The notes: generated by a model not told the origin, from the letters alone. Counted from the first letter of the stretch, positions 8,964 through 18,876 are shown. The stretch is DNA of 64,000 bases from Paenibacillus sp. Soil750 (GCF_001428045.1 NZ_LMSD01000044.1:1-64000); one strand, 5' to 3'. Numbers and translations: made by a program.

Positions 8964-10496
8964 ATGCTGAACGCCATGATCGTTGAGGACAATGCAATCT
9001 ATCGCTATGCGATTAAATCGATCATTCGTTGGGAAGATTATGGTTTTCATATCGTGAACGAAGCTTTAAATGGTGTACATGCTCTAGATATCTTGCAACA
9101 TCAGCATGTCGATTTAATTCTGACCGATATCTCGATGCCCGAAATGAATGGGATTGATTTGATTCAGAAGGTGAAACAGCAAGATGATTCGATTAAAATT
9201 GTCGCGCTAAGCTCCTTTGATGATTTTCGTTACGTGAAGGAGGCTCTAAAGCTGGGTGCTGAGGATTATTTGCTTAAGCATGATCTGGAACCAGAATCCT
9301 TGCAGCAATTACTCGGGCAAATGAAAACGAAAATTGAAGATGAGCTTCATCTGAAGAGACAAGCCGCGATCCGAAATGAGAATTTGCAGGAAATGTGGTA
9401 CTTACTAGGACGAAAGCTCATATTCGGTGAATTAAAGACGGTTGATGAGATGGAGGATCAAGCAAGAGCGATACGATTCCCGATTCCTACCGGTCCAATT
9501 GCCATTATGCTATTCGAGGGTGAGTTTAACGCTAATTCCACGCGTGCCTTGCTATCTGAATTAGGGGAAGTCCCGATTCGTATTCCGATTTCAGATCATC
9601 GAACCGTGATTATGAGGCATTTTCCCAATGAGACTAGCGAACTAATATGTAGAGAAGAATTGTTGCGGCATGCTGCTGTTTTGATGGAAAATACGGGTAA
9701 AATTAGTACTTTGACTATAGGCATTAGTTCTATTGGGCATGTTTTAACGGATTGGAGGATATTGTATCGTCAAGCAGAAAAAGCCCTTGAACAATCGATC
9801 TATGATGGTGTCGGACAAGTATATTCCTATTGGGCTAAGCCTAGTAGCGAAATTCAAGGTGTAGAGGTTTCGATGAAAGCTTACGCTTCTGCGATTCAAA
9901 GCGGTCAATTCGAAGCAGTAGACAAGCAAACGGAACTTTTCTTTGACTTGCTTTTGACAAGAAGGCTATCGCTAGATGAATTGAAAGTCGTCATCCATGA
10001 AGCCACTATATTAACAAAGGCTGCTGCGATCGGAAGAGGTAAGTTTTCTGCAAGTGCGGAGTCAACCTATCGGCAAATCAACCGTGCAATTGAAGCGTTC
10101 CCTACCATCCAGCAACTGAAGCAATTATTCCAGACATGGCAAAAAGAATTAAGTTATGAAGCAATGGGGAATACGCCGTTTCGTAAAGAAATTCAAGCCG
10201 CCATTGCGTATATTGAGGAGCACTATGCGGAGGATATCACTGTTAGCAAGTTGGCTGAAAGTCTTCACCTTAGTTCTAATTATGTATCCAATTTGTTTAA
10301 AAGTGAGACAGGGTTAAGATTTGTAGAATATTTGAATCGTTATCGAATTCGAAGGGCTAAGTTATTACTTCAGGATCCTAGCTGGAAGGTATATGAAGTC
10401 GCAGAAAAAACGGGCTTTCAAGAAGCTTCCTATTTCTGTAAAGTGTTTAAAGAGCTTGAAGGGAAAACAGTCAAAGAATTTAGGTGTGAGTCCTAA
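8964..10496 (+). CDS. YesN-type response regulator with AraC DNA-binding domain
   Basis: 510 residues. The N-terminal receiver contains phospho-acceptor Asp55 in LILTDISMPEMNG. A middle region of unknown fold follows, and the C-terminal 100 residues hold a double AraC HTH (AEDITVSKLAESLHLSSNYV and the FQEASYFCKVFKE segment). It starts 14 bases after the kinase stop with GGAGGGGG. The expected target is a sugar-uptake promoter, perhaps the GH35/ABC operon that follows. An intrinsic terminator follows the gene. Confidence 0.92.
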   Translation: MLNAMIVEDNAIYRYAIKSIIRWEDYGFHIVNEALNGVHALDILQHQHVDLILTDISMPEMNGIDLIQKVKQQDDSIKIVALSSFDDFRYVKEALKLGAEDYLLKHDLEPESLQQLLGQMKTKIEDELHLKRQAAIRNENLQEMWYLLGRKLIFGELKTVDEMEDQARAIRFPIPTGPIAIMLFEGEFNANSTRALLSELGEVPIRIPISDHRTVIMRHFPNETSELICREELLRHAAVLMENTGKISTLTIGISSIGHVLTDWRILYRQAEKALEQSIYDGVGQVYSYWAKPSSEIQGVEVSMKAYASAIQSGQFEAVDKQTELFFDLLLTRRLSLDELKVVIHEATILTKAAAIGRGKFSASAESTYRQINRAIEAFPTIQQLKQLFQTWQKELSYEAMGNTPFRKEIQAAIAYIEEHYAEDITVSKLAESLHLSSNYVSNLFKSETGLRFVEYLNRYRIRRAKLLLQDPSWKVYEVAEKTGFQEASYFCKVFKELEGKTVKEFRCES

Positions 10497-10542
10497 AATG
10501 ATGTGAAAAGTATAAGAAATCAGTGAAATATGGAAGGCATGA

Positions 10543-10582
10543 AGTTGTGAATTGCAGTATAATTCACAACTTTTTGCTTTTT
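10543..10582 (+). terminator. Intrinsic terminator after the YesN-type gene
   Basis: AGTTGTGAATT and AATTCACAACT form an 11-bp perfect stem with a seven-base loop, followed by TTTTTGCTTTTTT. Confidence 0.8.
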
Positions 10583-10634
10583 TATGATGTGGTGAACAGT
10601 GTTGTTTTCTTATGTATTTAGAAGTTTATTTGAA

Positions 10635-10648
10635 TGTAAGCGCTTTAT
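10635..10648 (+). promoter_or_regulatory. Probable cre site before the GH35 operon
   Basis: TGTAAGCGCTTTAT keeps the TGWAANCGNT core of the CcpA operator; only the last bases depart from consensus. It lies about 100 bases before the beta-galactosidase start. Confidence 0.5.
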
Positions 10649-10677
10649 ATTTTGTCTATACTGGCATTAGAGACAAC

Positions 10678-10711
10678 ATGAAACCTGCTTGGTGAATGAA
10701 ACGGGTTTCAT
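10678..10711 (+). promoter_or_regulatory. Candidate LacI-family operator before the GH35 operon
   Basis: ATGAAAC and GTTTCAT are perfect 7-bp arms around GG at 10696-10711. A further ATGAAACC half lies at 10678-10685. The palindrome stands between the likely promoter and the ribosome binding site. The LacI-type gene at the end of this operon is the natural candidate to bind it. Confidence 0.45.
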
Positions 10712-10748
10712 ACAAGCGTAGAGAGCCCAACTGAGGGGAGGAAGACGA

Positions 10749-13457
10749 GTGCAACAATCCATTAGCCACAATCAGATCATTCAATTATCGCCCGAGGCGA
10801 TCCGCATAGATGGCAAATCAGAAGTTATCCTCTGCGCCTCTTTGTTTTATTTTCGAATCCCTCGCGGTGTTTGGCAAGAACGCTTACGTAAAGTGAAAGC
10901 CTGTGGTTATAACGCCATTGATGTGTATTTCCCTTGGAATTATCATGAGACCCATGAAGGGGTATGGGATTTCGGCGGAGAGAAAGATGTAGCGCAGTTC
11001 CTTCAAGAGGCTTCGGAAGCTGGCTTATGGGTCATCGCAAGACCAGGTCCCTACATATGTTCCGAATGGGACGGAGGTGCATTGCCTGCTTATCTATTTG
11101 TCGAAGAAAACATGCGAATTCGGGATAATGATCCGCTTTTCTTAACCCATGTGGCAAGATGGTACGCACGAATCCTACCTATTCTTCAGCGATATGAACA
11201 AGGTCAGGGAGGTTCCATAATCGCTGTTCAATTGGAGAATGAGCTTGATTTCTATCCTTGTGAGGATCCGGAAGGATATATCTCAGCCTTAAGAGATCTA
11301 GCTATTGGGCATGGCATCACGGTTCCTTTAATTGCATGTGCAGGCCAAGGTGGTCTGTTGCAAGCATCGGGGTTCGCAGAAGGCGTTGTGCCAACCTGCA
11401 ACTTTTACCCAAATGATCGTGATCCATTCTTTGAAGAGAGAGTTCACTATTATAGAGAAGAATTAGCACGCAGGGGTTATCCCTTGTTAGTAACCGAAAC
11501 GAACCGCTCACACTTTCTACTTCGAAGACTGTTATCGGCGGGAGCCAAATTGCTAGGTCCTTATTTGCAAGCATCAGGGACAAACTTTGGCTTTACAAAT
11601 GCCGCCAACAATTGGGGAGATCCGCTTTCCTTCCTGACTTCAGATTACGATTTTCATGGCATGATTACGCCTGAAGGGCATATCCGGGAAGAAGCGTACG
11701 AGGGCAGGTTGCTGCATCACGTGATTCAAACATATGGCGCTTCTTTAGCTGAGGCAACGCCTAGTGAGCTGAATCATCTAGCTTTGAAACAAGGCGGCGA
11801 GCTCGTATTTGAATTGAATGTTTCGGCATTCGAGTGCCCGATTTTGCCACTCCGTGTGCCTTTACGAACATGGGGGATTGCTGGTGGCGGCCAGCTCGAC
11901 TATGCAACGGCTGAACTGATACAAGTGAAGCATCTAGCGCAGGAGCAGCGTACACTTTTCGTTTTCCATACGGATAATGAAGGAGCAGTGCAATTTACCT
12001 TTGAGTCGGAGATTGGCGTACAGCATGCCGAGATGACCCTTCATAATTCGCAATTAGAACGAAGGGTAACCTTATCTTTTCAGGCTTCAGACAAAGAAAT
12101 TAGAGCCACGGTCCAATTATCTGATGGACATAAACTTGAAATCATTGGAATGAGCCGATCTCGTGCACTTCGTTTAGAAGGCATCGATGAGGATGGCAAG
12201 TTGCGAATTGAAACAGTTGCGGTGCAAGCGAGGGAAAGCAGGGAAGTGGAAATAACATGGCAGCTAAGTAAGGTTGACCAATTAGGTTCCTTTTCGGAGG
12301 AGATTGTATACCTTGGTGACGATGTCGATTATTTAGAAAGACACGGAATTTATCGTGGGTTCGCTTGGTATCAAGCACAATTGCCGCAGACTGATAACGA
12401 CTATCAGGGTTTCATCCTTCAACGAGCTAGTGATGTGGTTTCGCTCTACACGGGAGAATGGTATATGGGCACGGTAACACCAGGCGGAACATCCCGCTAT
12501 GTACCGATCCCTGAAGCTATACAAGTGGTTCCTGAGTTAACAGCTCGTGTGGAAATTTGGGGACATACCAATTTTCACGATACGACGCTTCCCGGCCTTC
12601 AATTGAACAGTCTGAAGGGACTAACCGGCATTATCGGTGTCACGTCGACAAGAGACCTAAATCAAAATTGGCGATTCAAACTCATGCAAGCCGATGAAAT
12701 CAAAGACGAATATACAGCTACGGATGTGGATGACGGGCAATGGCCGATCGTGAGTATAGGAGGCTGGTTATCAGCAGATTTACCTGCTCATCATTGCTAT
12801 CGCAAGCACGTTAAGCTGGCAGACAAAGCTAATCGTTGGATTCTTCATACGCCTGGTAACTTCACGGAAGCATATGCCTATGTAAATGGACATGCACTAG
12901 GACAAGTAAATCCGCATGATCCTTTTCTGGATCTTACGCCTTTCGTACATGCGGGAGAAACTGCGGTCATTACGCTATTTTTAGATAAAACGTACATTGC
13001 CTTGAGCGGGCAAATCACACTGTATGAAGGGACGTCGGCGAGTAAGTGGACCGTAGCGGGTTGTCAGGAGCAAGGCTTATTGCAACATGCTAAAGCCTTA
13101 CGCATCGACGCGAAACCTGTCACAGAAACGATAGCGATGAAGCCTGGTACTGTCGCATGGCTCTATGGCGAGCTTGAAGACAGCAATCATGGCTTAGGAT
13201 GGCGTGTATATACCAAAGGCCGAGATATGAAACTGTCCGTGTTCTTTAATGGAAATCTGGTGGGGCGTATATGGACGCAAGGCGGTGCGAATCGACCGAT
13301 ATTCCGTGGTGGGAGTGATGAATCCTTTTATTTGCCTGGGGCATGGTTCCATGAGCGGGAAGAGGAGAATGAACTTGCTATTTTGTTGGAAGCCGTAGGG
13401 TTAGAAAATGATGCTATATTGGAACCGTTACGTTTCGTACCCGTCTCCGATAGTTAA
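10749..13457 (+). CDS. Beta-galactosidase, glycoside hydrolase family 35
   Basis: 902 residues from a GTG start with GAGGGGAGG ahead. The N-terminal barrel has FYFRIPRGVWQERL, YFPWNYHE and RPGPYICSEWDGGALP, typical of GH35. The acid/base glutamate is in AVQLENELDFY (about residue 164) and the nucleophile glutamate in LLVTETNRSHF (about 252). Beta-sandwich domains follow. No signal peptide, so the enzyme acts inside the cell on imported galactosides. It is the first gene of an operon with two permeases, a binding lipoprotein and a LacI regulator. GH35 enzymes vary in linkage, so the substrate is only broadly a beta-galactoside. Confidence 0.92.
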   Translation: MQQSISHNQIIQLSPEAIRIDGKSEVILCASLFYFRIPRGVWQERLRKVKACGYNAIDVYFPWNYHETHEGVWDFGGEKDVAQFLQEASEAGLWVIARPGPYICSEWDGGALPAYLFVEENMRIRDNDPLFLTHVARWYARILPILQRYEQGQGGSIIAVQLENELDFYPCEDPEGYISALRDLAIGHGITVPLIACAGQGGLLQASGFAEGVVPTCNFYPNDRDPFFEERVHYYREELARRGYPLLVTETNRSHFLLRRLLSAGAKLLGPYLQASGTNFGFTNAANNWGDPLSFLTSDYDFHGMITPEGHIREEAYEGRLLHHVIQTYGASLAEATPSELNHLALKQGGELVFELNVSAFECPILPLRVPLRTWGIAGGGQLDYATAELIQVKHLAQEQRTLFVFHTDNEGAVQFTFESEIGVQHAEMTLHNSQLERRVTLSFQASDKEIRATVQLSDGHKLEIIGMSRSRALRLEGIDEDGKLRIETVAVQARESREVEITWQLSKVDQLGSFSEEIVYLGDDVDYLERHGIYRGFAWYQAQLPQTDNDYQGFILQRASDVVSLYTGEWYMGTVTPGGTSRYVPIPEAIQVVPELTARVEIWGHTNFHDTTLPGLQLNSLKGLTGIIGVTSTRDLNQNWRFKLMQADEIKDEYTATDVDDGQWPIVSIGGWLSADLPAHHCYRKHVKLADKANRWILHTPGNFTEAYAYVNGHALGQVNPHDPFLDLTPFVHAGETAVITLFLDKTYIALSGQITLYEGTSASKWTVAGCQEQGLLQHAKALRIDAKPVTETIAMKPGTVAWLYGELEDSNHGLGWRVYTKGRDMKLSVFFNGNLVGRIWTQGGANRPIFRGGSDESFYLPGAWFHEREEENELAILLEAVGLENDAILEPLRFVPVSDS

Positions 13458-13475
13458 TATGAAAGGAGCTAACGT

Positions 13476-14450
13476 ATGAAAACTGCCATCACATCCAAGA
13501 CCATAGATGCCGTTTCACCCGTTGTTAGAAAGCGAACGACACCGTTACGAAGGTTTTGGTCGCATCGCACCTTATTACTCATGTGTGTACCCGCTATTCT
13601 CTTTTTCTTAGTCATGTCATACCTGCCAATGCCTGGGCTCTATCTTGCATTTATCAACTATAACTACTCGGCTGGTATCTTCGGCAGTGACTTCGTTGGG
13701 TTCGATAACTTCAAATTTCTAGTGACTTCAGGCGCATTATGGAAACTAACTTCCAATACCATTCTCTATAATCTTGCATTTATCGTATTTGGCAATATTC
13801 TTCAGATCAGTATTGCTATTCTACTGAATGAGCTTCGTAAAAAGTGGTTTAAGAAAGTCTCGCAATCGTTGATGTTTTTGCCTTATTTTATCTCATTCGT
13901 GCTTGTTGGACTCATCGCGTATAACATTCTCAGTTATGATTTCGGTTTGCTGAACGGCATTCTAAAATCGATCGGATGGGATCCTGTCAAAACATACTCG
14001 AACCCAAGTATTTGGCCATTTATCATTGTCATCACGTATTTGTGGCAGTCTACAGGATATGGCTCTATTGTGTATTTCGCCGCCATTATGGGCTTAGACT
14101 CCGAGATCGTTGAAGCGTCAGAAATCGACGGCGCCAATGCCTTACAGCGGATTCGCTATATTGTGCTCCCATGGCTGAAGCCCACCTTTATTATTTTATT
14201 TCTGTTCTCATTGGGGGGCATCCTCCGAGGCAATTTCGGCTTATTCTACAACTTAGTCGGAGCTAATAATACAGCGTTATTCGATGCTACAGATATTATT
14301 GAGACGTTCGTGTTCCGCTCCTTAATGAACAATTTTAACTTCTCCTTAGGAAGCGCTGTCAGCTTATATCAGTCTGTTTTTGGATTCTTCATCGTCATAA
14401 CAGCAAACTGGCTTGTGAAAAAGTTTTCACCTGATAACACCTTATTCTAA
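13476..14450 (+). CDS. ABC sugar transporter permease, LplB/CUT1 type
   Basis: 324 residues with six hydrophobic segments. The cytoplasmic EAA loop reads EASEIDGANALQRIRYIVLPWLKP near residues 211-235, the site that contacts the ATPase. It starts 18 bases after the GH35 stop with AAGGAGC. No ATPase gene is nearby; CUT1 systems commonly share one MsmX-type ATPase coded elsewhere. It forms a heteromer with the next permease and imports what the lipoprotein at 15443 binds. Confidence 0.92.
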   Translation: MKTAITSKTIDAVSPVVRKRTTPLRRFWSHRTLLLMCVPAILFFLVMSYLPMPGLYLAFINYNYSAGIFGSDFVGFDNFKFLVTSGALWKLTSNTILYNLAFIVFGNILQISIAILLNELRKKWFKKVSQSLMFLPYFISFVLVGLIAYNILSYDFGLLNGILKSIGWDPVKTYSNPSIWPFIIVITYLWQSTGYGSIVYFAAIMGLDSEIVEASEIDGANALQRIRYIVLPWLKPTFIILFLFSLGGILRGNFGLFYNLVGANNTALFDATDIIETFVFRSLMNNFNFSLGSAVSLYQSVFGFFIVITANWLVKKFSPDNTLF

Positions 14451-14492
14451 AAATTGCTTATTCAAATGATGAATAGCTGAGGAGGACATCCT

Positions 14493-15401
14493 ATGGAGCA
14501 AGTCATCGCTCGCCAGAGGGGGACGGATTTTTCGTCCGTGGCTATACGACTATTCGGCTACATCTTTATAGCTTTATTTGCACTATGTTGCCTAATTCCA
14601 TTTCTTGTCGTATTCGGTACTTCGTTCACCTCAGAGAAATCCATTACGTTGCATGGTTATAATTTATGGCCCAAAGAATTTAGTAGCTTTGCTTATAAAA
14701 TCGTGTTTGAGAACCCAGGCGTAATTCTTGGCTCCTACGGTGTGACGCTGGGAATTACGATAGTTGGCACAACCATTGGACTATTCGTCGTCGCAATGAC
14801 GGGATATTCCTTGCAGCGTCCAGATTTTCCTTACCGGAACAGAATATCCTTTTTCATCTACTTCACAACTTTGTTTCATGGGGGAGTTGTCCCATTTTAC
14901 TTAATTATGACTCAATGGCTGCACCTCAAAGATAATTACTTAGCTGTTCTGCTGCCAGGACTTATGAGCCCGTTTCTGATAATTATGATGAAAAGCTTCG
15001 TTACATCGATTCCTCATGCGATTACAGAGTCAGCCAAAATGGATGGAGCAGGCGATTTTAGAATCTTTACGAAGCTAATCTTGCCGATGACGACACCCGC
15101 TTTAGCTACAATCGGATTGTTTATAGCTCTGGGGTATTGGAATGAATGGTACAATGCCATGTTGTTCCTATCGCCCGATTTGAAATATCGACCGCTTCAA
15201 TTGTTTCTCTATAATGTGGTCACCAGTGCCGACTTTATTAAGAATTCATCCGTTTCCTCCAATGTTCAGCCCAGAGATATGCCGCTTGAGTCTATGAAAA
15301 TGGCCACAGCGGTTGTTGCAACAGGCCCCGTCATCCTGTTTTACCCATTGGTACAGAAATATTTCATCAAAGGTATTACCGTTGGTGCTGTTAAAGGCTG
15401 A
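14493..15401 (+). CDS. ABC sugar transporter permease, YtcP type
   Basis: 302 residues with six hydrophobic segments. The EAA loop reads ESAKMDGAGDFRIFTKLILP near residue 178, and the C-terminus KYFIKGITVGAVKG is characteristic of YtcP-like partners. GGAGGA precedes the ATG. It pairs with the upstream LplB-type permease and is followed by the binding lipoprotein. Confidence 0.92.
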   Translation: MEQVIARQRGTDFSSVAIRLFGYIFIALFALCCLIPFLVVFGTSFTSEKSITLHGYNLWPKEFSSFAYKIVFENPGVILGSYGVTLGITIVGTTIGLFVVAMTGYSLQRPDFPYRNRISFFIYFTTLFHGGVVPFYLIMTQWLHLKDNYLAVLLPGLMSPFLIIMMKSFVTSIPHAITESAKMDGAGDFRIFTKLILPMTTPALATIGLFIALGYWNEWYNAMLFLSPDLKYRPLQLFLYNVVTSADFIKNSSVSSNVQPRDMPLESMKMATAVVATGPVILFYPLVQKYFIKGITVGAVKG

Positions 15402-15442
15402 CGTTATGCATAAAACAAAAATGATAATGGGGAGGCAATTCC

Positions 15443-17020
15443 ATGTTCAAGAAAAAGAAAGCGCTTAGTATTGCACTCGCTGCGACGCTCGCAGTAAGCT
15501 TGACAGCTTGTACGTCATCTAACAGCACTTCTTCAGATTCCACAGCACCTGCAACAGCTGCTGGTGGTAAAATCGATACTTCGGAGTTTCAAACGATTTC
15601 TTATGTCATGTTGGGTGACAAGCCGAAGAATGGTCAGTTTGAGAAAGTCATGGAAAAGCTCAATGCCATTTTGAAACAAAAGGTCAATGCCAAACTGGAA
15701 ATTAAATGGGTAGAGTGGGCCGATTGGCAAACGAAATATAATTTATTACTCGCATCTGGGGAGCCTGTTGATTTAATTACAGTGGCAACCGACTGGTTGG
15801 ATACGTGGCAAAATGCGCAAAAGGGCGCCTTCCAGCCACTAGATAAGCTTCTGCCCACTTATGCACCGATCACGTGGAAGGAAGTACCGCCAGAGAACTG
15901 GGCTGAGACGAAATACAAGAATCAGATTATGCTCATCCCCGAAGATCACTATACGCAATGGGTAAATCACGGCTTTCAATATCGTGGTGATTGGGCCAAA
16001 GAATTCGGTATCACTTCACCGATCACGGATTGGAAAACGTTGGAGAAATACTTACAAGGTGTCAAGGATAAGAAGCCGGGCGTTGTTCCATGGGATACGA
16101 ATGGTACTTCAGGAGGCAACATTGGCGGATATATCAATTCCTATACGGACGCGATTGAACTTCCGATAAATACTGGCTTATTCGCATTAATCTACGGAAA
16201 ATCTTTTAATGATAAGTACAAAGCGTATAGTCCATTTCTTGATGACACGTTCGTTGATTTTGCTAAGATGATGAAAAGTTGGGGCGACAAGGGCTTCTGG
16301 CGCGAGGATGTGTTGAACTATAAAGGTGATAACCGCGCAGAAATGGAAGCAGGTAAAACCTCTGTCGATCAACATCATACACAAACCTACCTTGGCGAGC
16401 GCATCAAAATGGATAAGCTGCAACCAGGCTCAGATCTGCAATTCTTCCCATTCTCGGCGACTAAAAATAACCTCGTATCGATGTCGATCACACATGGCGG
16501 TACATCCATTGGGGCGAAAAGTAAGCATCCAGAGCGCGCGCTGATGGTCTATGAGCTTATTCGTCAAGACCCTGAAGTCTATAAATTGATGAACTATGGA
16601 CTTGAAGGCGTTCAATATGTCGTGAAAGATGGCAAACGTTTCCGTCCGGATGGTTACGATGTCCAAAGAGATGATTTCTACTCTAACTTCTGGGGTGGGC
16701 GTATCGACAAGAACGAAATCCCTAATGGCGAAGACTGGGCTGGGAAAGGCGCTTTGTATGCTTCTTATGATAAGATCAAGAAAGCCTATCCTTACGGCCG
16801 ATTTGTTTTCGATAAGGCCAGCGTCACGAATGAGTTAACAGCAATTACACAAGTGGTTGGATCAAAGGGACCTGCAATCCTCTACGGAAAAGCTGGTGAC
16901 CCTGTGAAAGCAGTAGAAGATTTCCGTGCGAGTTTGAAAGCTGCTGGTTTTGACAAAGTCATGACTGAAGTCCAAAAGCAATTGGATGAATTCAAGAAAA
17001 TGGTAGAAAGCACGAAATAA
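15443..17020 (+). CDS. ABC transporter sugar-binding lipoprotein
   Basis: 525 residues. Lipobox LTAC (Cys about residue 23), then a Ser/Thr/Ala-rich spacer and a large type 1 solute-binding fold of the LipO/YtcQ size class. Partner permeases precede it at 14493 and 13476, and the order permease-permease-binding protein is common in Paenibacillus. Likely ligand: galactose-containing oligosaccharides, because the operon starts with a GH35 enzyme. GGGGAGG lies about ten bases before the ATG. Confidence 0.92.
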   Translation: MFKKKKALSIALAATLAVSLTACTSSNSTSSDSTAPATAAGGKIDTSEFQTISYVMLGDKPKNGQFEKVMEKLNAILKQKVNAKLEIKWVEWADWQTKYNLLLASGEPVDLITVATDWLDTWQNAQKGAFQPLDKLLPTYAPITWKEVPPENWAETKYKNQIMLIPEDHYTQWVNHGFQYRGDWAKEFGITSPITDWKTLEKYLQGVKDKKPGVVPWDTNGTSGGNIGGYINSYTDAIELPINTGLFALIYGKSFNDKYKAYSPFLDDTFVDFAKMMKSWGDKGFWREDVLNYKGDNRAEMEAGKTSVDQHHTQTYLGERIKMDKLQPGSDLQFFPFSATKNNLVSMSITHGGTSIGAKSKHPERALMVYELIRQDPEVYKLMNYGLEGVQYVVKDGKRFRPDGYDVQRDDFYSNFWGGRIDKNEIPNGEDWAGKGALYASYDKIKKAYPYGRFVFDKASVTNELTAITQVVGSKGPAILYGKAGDPVKAVEDFRASLKAAGFDKVMTEVQKQLDEFKKMVESTK

Positions 17021-17033
17021 GTGACATTACACA

Positions 17034-17063
17034 TCGAAGGTCTGTTTCAGAACAGGCCTTCGA
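17034..17063 (+). terminator. Hairpin after the binding-protein gene
   Basis: TCGAAGG/CCTTCGA with inner CTGTT/AACAG arms. The T-run is interrupted, so read-through into the LacI gene 40 bases on is possible. Confidence 0.5.
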
Positions 17064-17102
17064 TCATTCGCTTTTCATTTTGACGTAACGGAGAGTGAGC
17101 TC

Positions 17103-18119
17103 CTGGAAACCATTACAGTCTATGATATTGCTAGAGAAGCGAATGTTTCCGTCTCGACGGTCTCCCGAGTTCTGAATGATACAGCACCTGTACGTGCATC
17201 CACTAGGCAGAAGATTATGGCCATTATTGAAAAACATAAATTTCAGCCCAATGCCTTAGCACGCAGTCTAGTCAATAAGAAGACCGGCATGATCGGCGTC
17301 TTGTTTCCGGATAGCAGCAACATGTTTTTCCCAGAGGTGTTCGGAGGGGCAGAGAGGGCTGCACAAAAGCTTGGTTACACCCTTTTTTTATGCAATACTT
17401 TTAGCGATTACAACAGAGAATCCGAGTATTTAAACTTACTATGTGAAAGGCAAGTGGATGGACTCATTCTCATGGGAGGCCGTATTAATTCACGACATTG
17501 TCCGCCTTCTCTCGTGCAGGAAGTGGTAGATATACAGAGGAAAATCCCTATTGTTTTGATAAATGGCACACTGCCAGGACATCCATGTCATCGTGTGAAA
17601 ACAGACGAATACTTAGGCACTAAGCTGATTGTTCAGCATTTGATTGATCGTGGCCATCGTCAAATAGGTTTCTTAGGCGGAAGCGCAGCAACGACAACTA
17701 CGGTGGAGAAGCTGCAAGCCTATCGGCGTACGTTAGAGGCGAATCAGCTCTCTTATCGCAAAGAATGGGTTCGCATGGGGAGTTTCTCCATGTCTTGCGG
17801 ACGACAATTGATGGAAGCATTTCTTACCATGTCCAATCGCCCTACTGCTATTTTATGTATCAATGATTATGTGGCCATAGGTGCTATGAAAACAGCCATA
17901 TCACGCGGGTTACGAATTCCTGAAGATATCGCGATTGCTGGGTTTGATGATACGCAATTGTCTTCAGCGATAAATCCCGAACTAACGACGGTTTCGCAGC
18001 AAAGTGAACAGCTGGGCATGCAGGCAATGATGATTTTAACAAATTTGATTCAAAAAGAAAAGGTGATGAAACTTACGGTCTTAGCACCTAAACTCATCAT
18101 TAGGCAGAGTACACAATGA
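17103..18119 (+). CDS. LacI-family transcriptional regulator, probable CTG start
   Basis: The first in-frame ATG (17217) would cut off the DNA-binding domain. The frame stays open upstream and codes ETITVYDIAREANVSVSTVS, a complete LacI HTH beginning two residues into the protein. No ATG, GTG or TTG occurs there in frame; CTG at 17103 has GGAG nine bases upstream and gives a normal 338-residue protein. The ligand-binding domain resembles periplasmic sugar-binding folds (GMIGVLFPDSSNMFFPEVF; IAIAGFDDTQLS). It probably represses the GH35/ABC operon before it, whose promoter region holds a perfect ATGAAAC/GTTTCAT palindrome. Confidence 0.88.
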   Translation: METITVYDIAREANVSVSTVSRVLNDTAPVRASTRQKIMAIIEKHKFQPNALARSLVNKKTGMIGVLFPDSSNMFFPEVFGGAERAAQKLGYTLFLCNTFSDYNRESEYLNLLCERQVDGLILMGGRINSRHCPPSLVQEVVDIQRKIPIVLINGTLPGHPCHRVKTDEYLGTKLIVQHLIDRGHRQIGFLGGSAATTTTVEKLQAYRRTLEANQLSYRKEWVRMGSFSMSCGRQLMEAFLTMSNRPTAILCINDYVAIGAMKTAISRGLRIPEDIAIAGFDDTQLSSAINPELTTVSQQSEQLGMQAMMILTNLIQKEKVMKLTVLAPKLIIRQSTQ

Positions 18120-18270
18120 TAAAGAAGACCCCTTCTAACGAATTTACTTTGGCTAATTTATCTAAATCGGAGCGATTTGTAGAACAATTAGTCTTGGTGC
18201 AGGGGAACAGGTTCGTTTTTCTGGGTAACTGAGACCGCTTCTGCCACTCATTAGAGTAGCTTTTTACTTG

Positions 18271-18299
18271 AGAATCTACCGAAATATTCGGTAGATTCT
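18271..18299. terminator. Intrinsic terminator between the LacI gene and a small minus-strand gene
   Basis: AGAATCTACCGAA and TTCGGTAGATTCT form a perfect 13-bp stem around three bases, followed by TTTGCGTTT on the plus strand. The rest of 18120-18415 shows no convincing gene. Confidence 0.7.
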
Positions 18300-18415
18300 T
18301 TGCGTTTACAGGCAGTAACAATCCTAGGGAGGATTTGCTTGATATTTTGTGAACGTGTACTAGAATTAATCACCCTATACGAACGCCCAATTATTCAATA
18401 GTAGATCAAACGTTG

Positions 18416-18583
18416 TTATTCTTCTTTCTTGAAAGACGCGCCTTCAAAAGCGTTCTGGACACTATCCATGTTAAGCTCTGGGAATATATCAATTGTTAAC
18501 GACTTTTCATTTTGCTCTGTCGGAGGCTTTAATGTTACATATAATCCTACTCCAGAAAGAATAAGTAGGCAGACTATAAACAT
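18416..18583 (-). CDS. Small single-pass membrane protein, function unknown
   Basis: 55 residues starting MFIVCLLILSGVGLYVTL, one N-terminal membrane segment followed by a short hydrophilic tail rich in Glu, Ser and Lys. The start at 18583 has AGGAGG about seven bases upstream; a longer reading from 18616 has no ribosome binding site. No family is recognised. It lies beside the spore-surface locus on the opposite strand and may or may not belong to it. Confidence 0.6.
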   Translation of the reverse strand: MFIVCLLILSGVGLYVTLKPPTEQNEKSLTIDIFPELNMDSVQNAFEGASFKKEE

Positions 18584-18829
18584 AAGGATTCCTCCTGTTC
18601 GTTGAAGTGTGACCAATCTATTTCACAAGTATTACCCGATAAATGACATGAATCGTTATTTATACTGCATGTATATGTCACGTGTTCGCGAACGCTCTAG
18701 GGTATAGCCCGTATTTCTTCTTTATTGCAATTTTAATTCTCTAAACGTATCAAAATGTGCTCTTTCACTAGAACAGGCTATTTTATAGGTTCATACACTG
18801 ATATTGCAAATACCCACATAGTTAAATGT

Positions 18830-18861
18830 TCCCTAGTAGCAAATGTCTAGATTTCTGAGAG
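18830..18861 (+). promoter_or_regulatory. Motif shared by the collagen-like and CotB-like upstream regions
   Basis: The segment has CTAGT, AAATGT, AG and TTT in the same spacing as 20219-20250 before the CotB-type gene, with about 20 of 31 bases matching. CATAGTTA just upstream (18817) resembles a sigma-K -10. It may be a shared sporulation promoter or GerE-type site. Confidence 0.3.
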
Positions 18862-18876
18862 GAGGGTTCAGTCATT

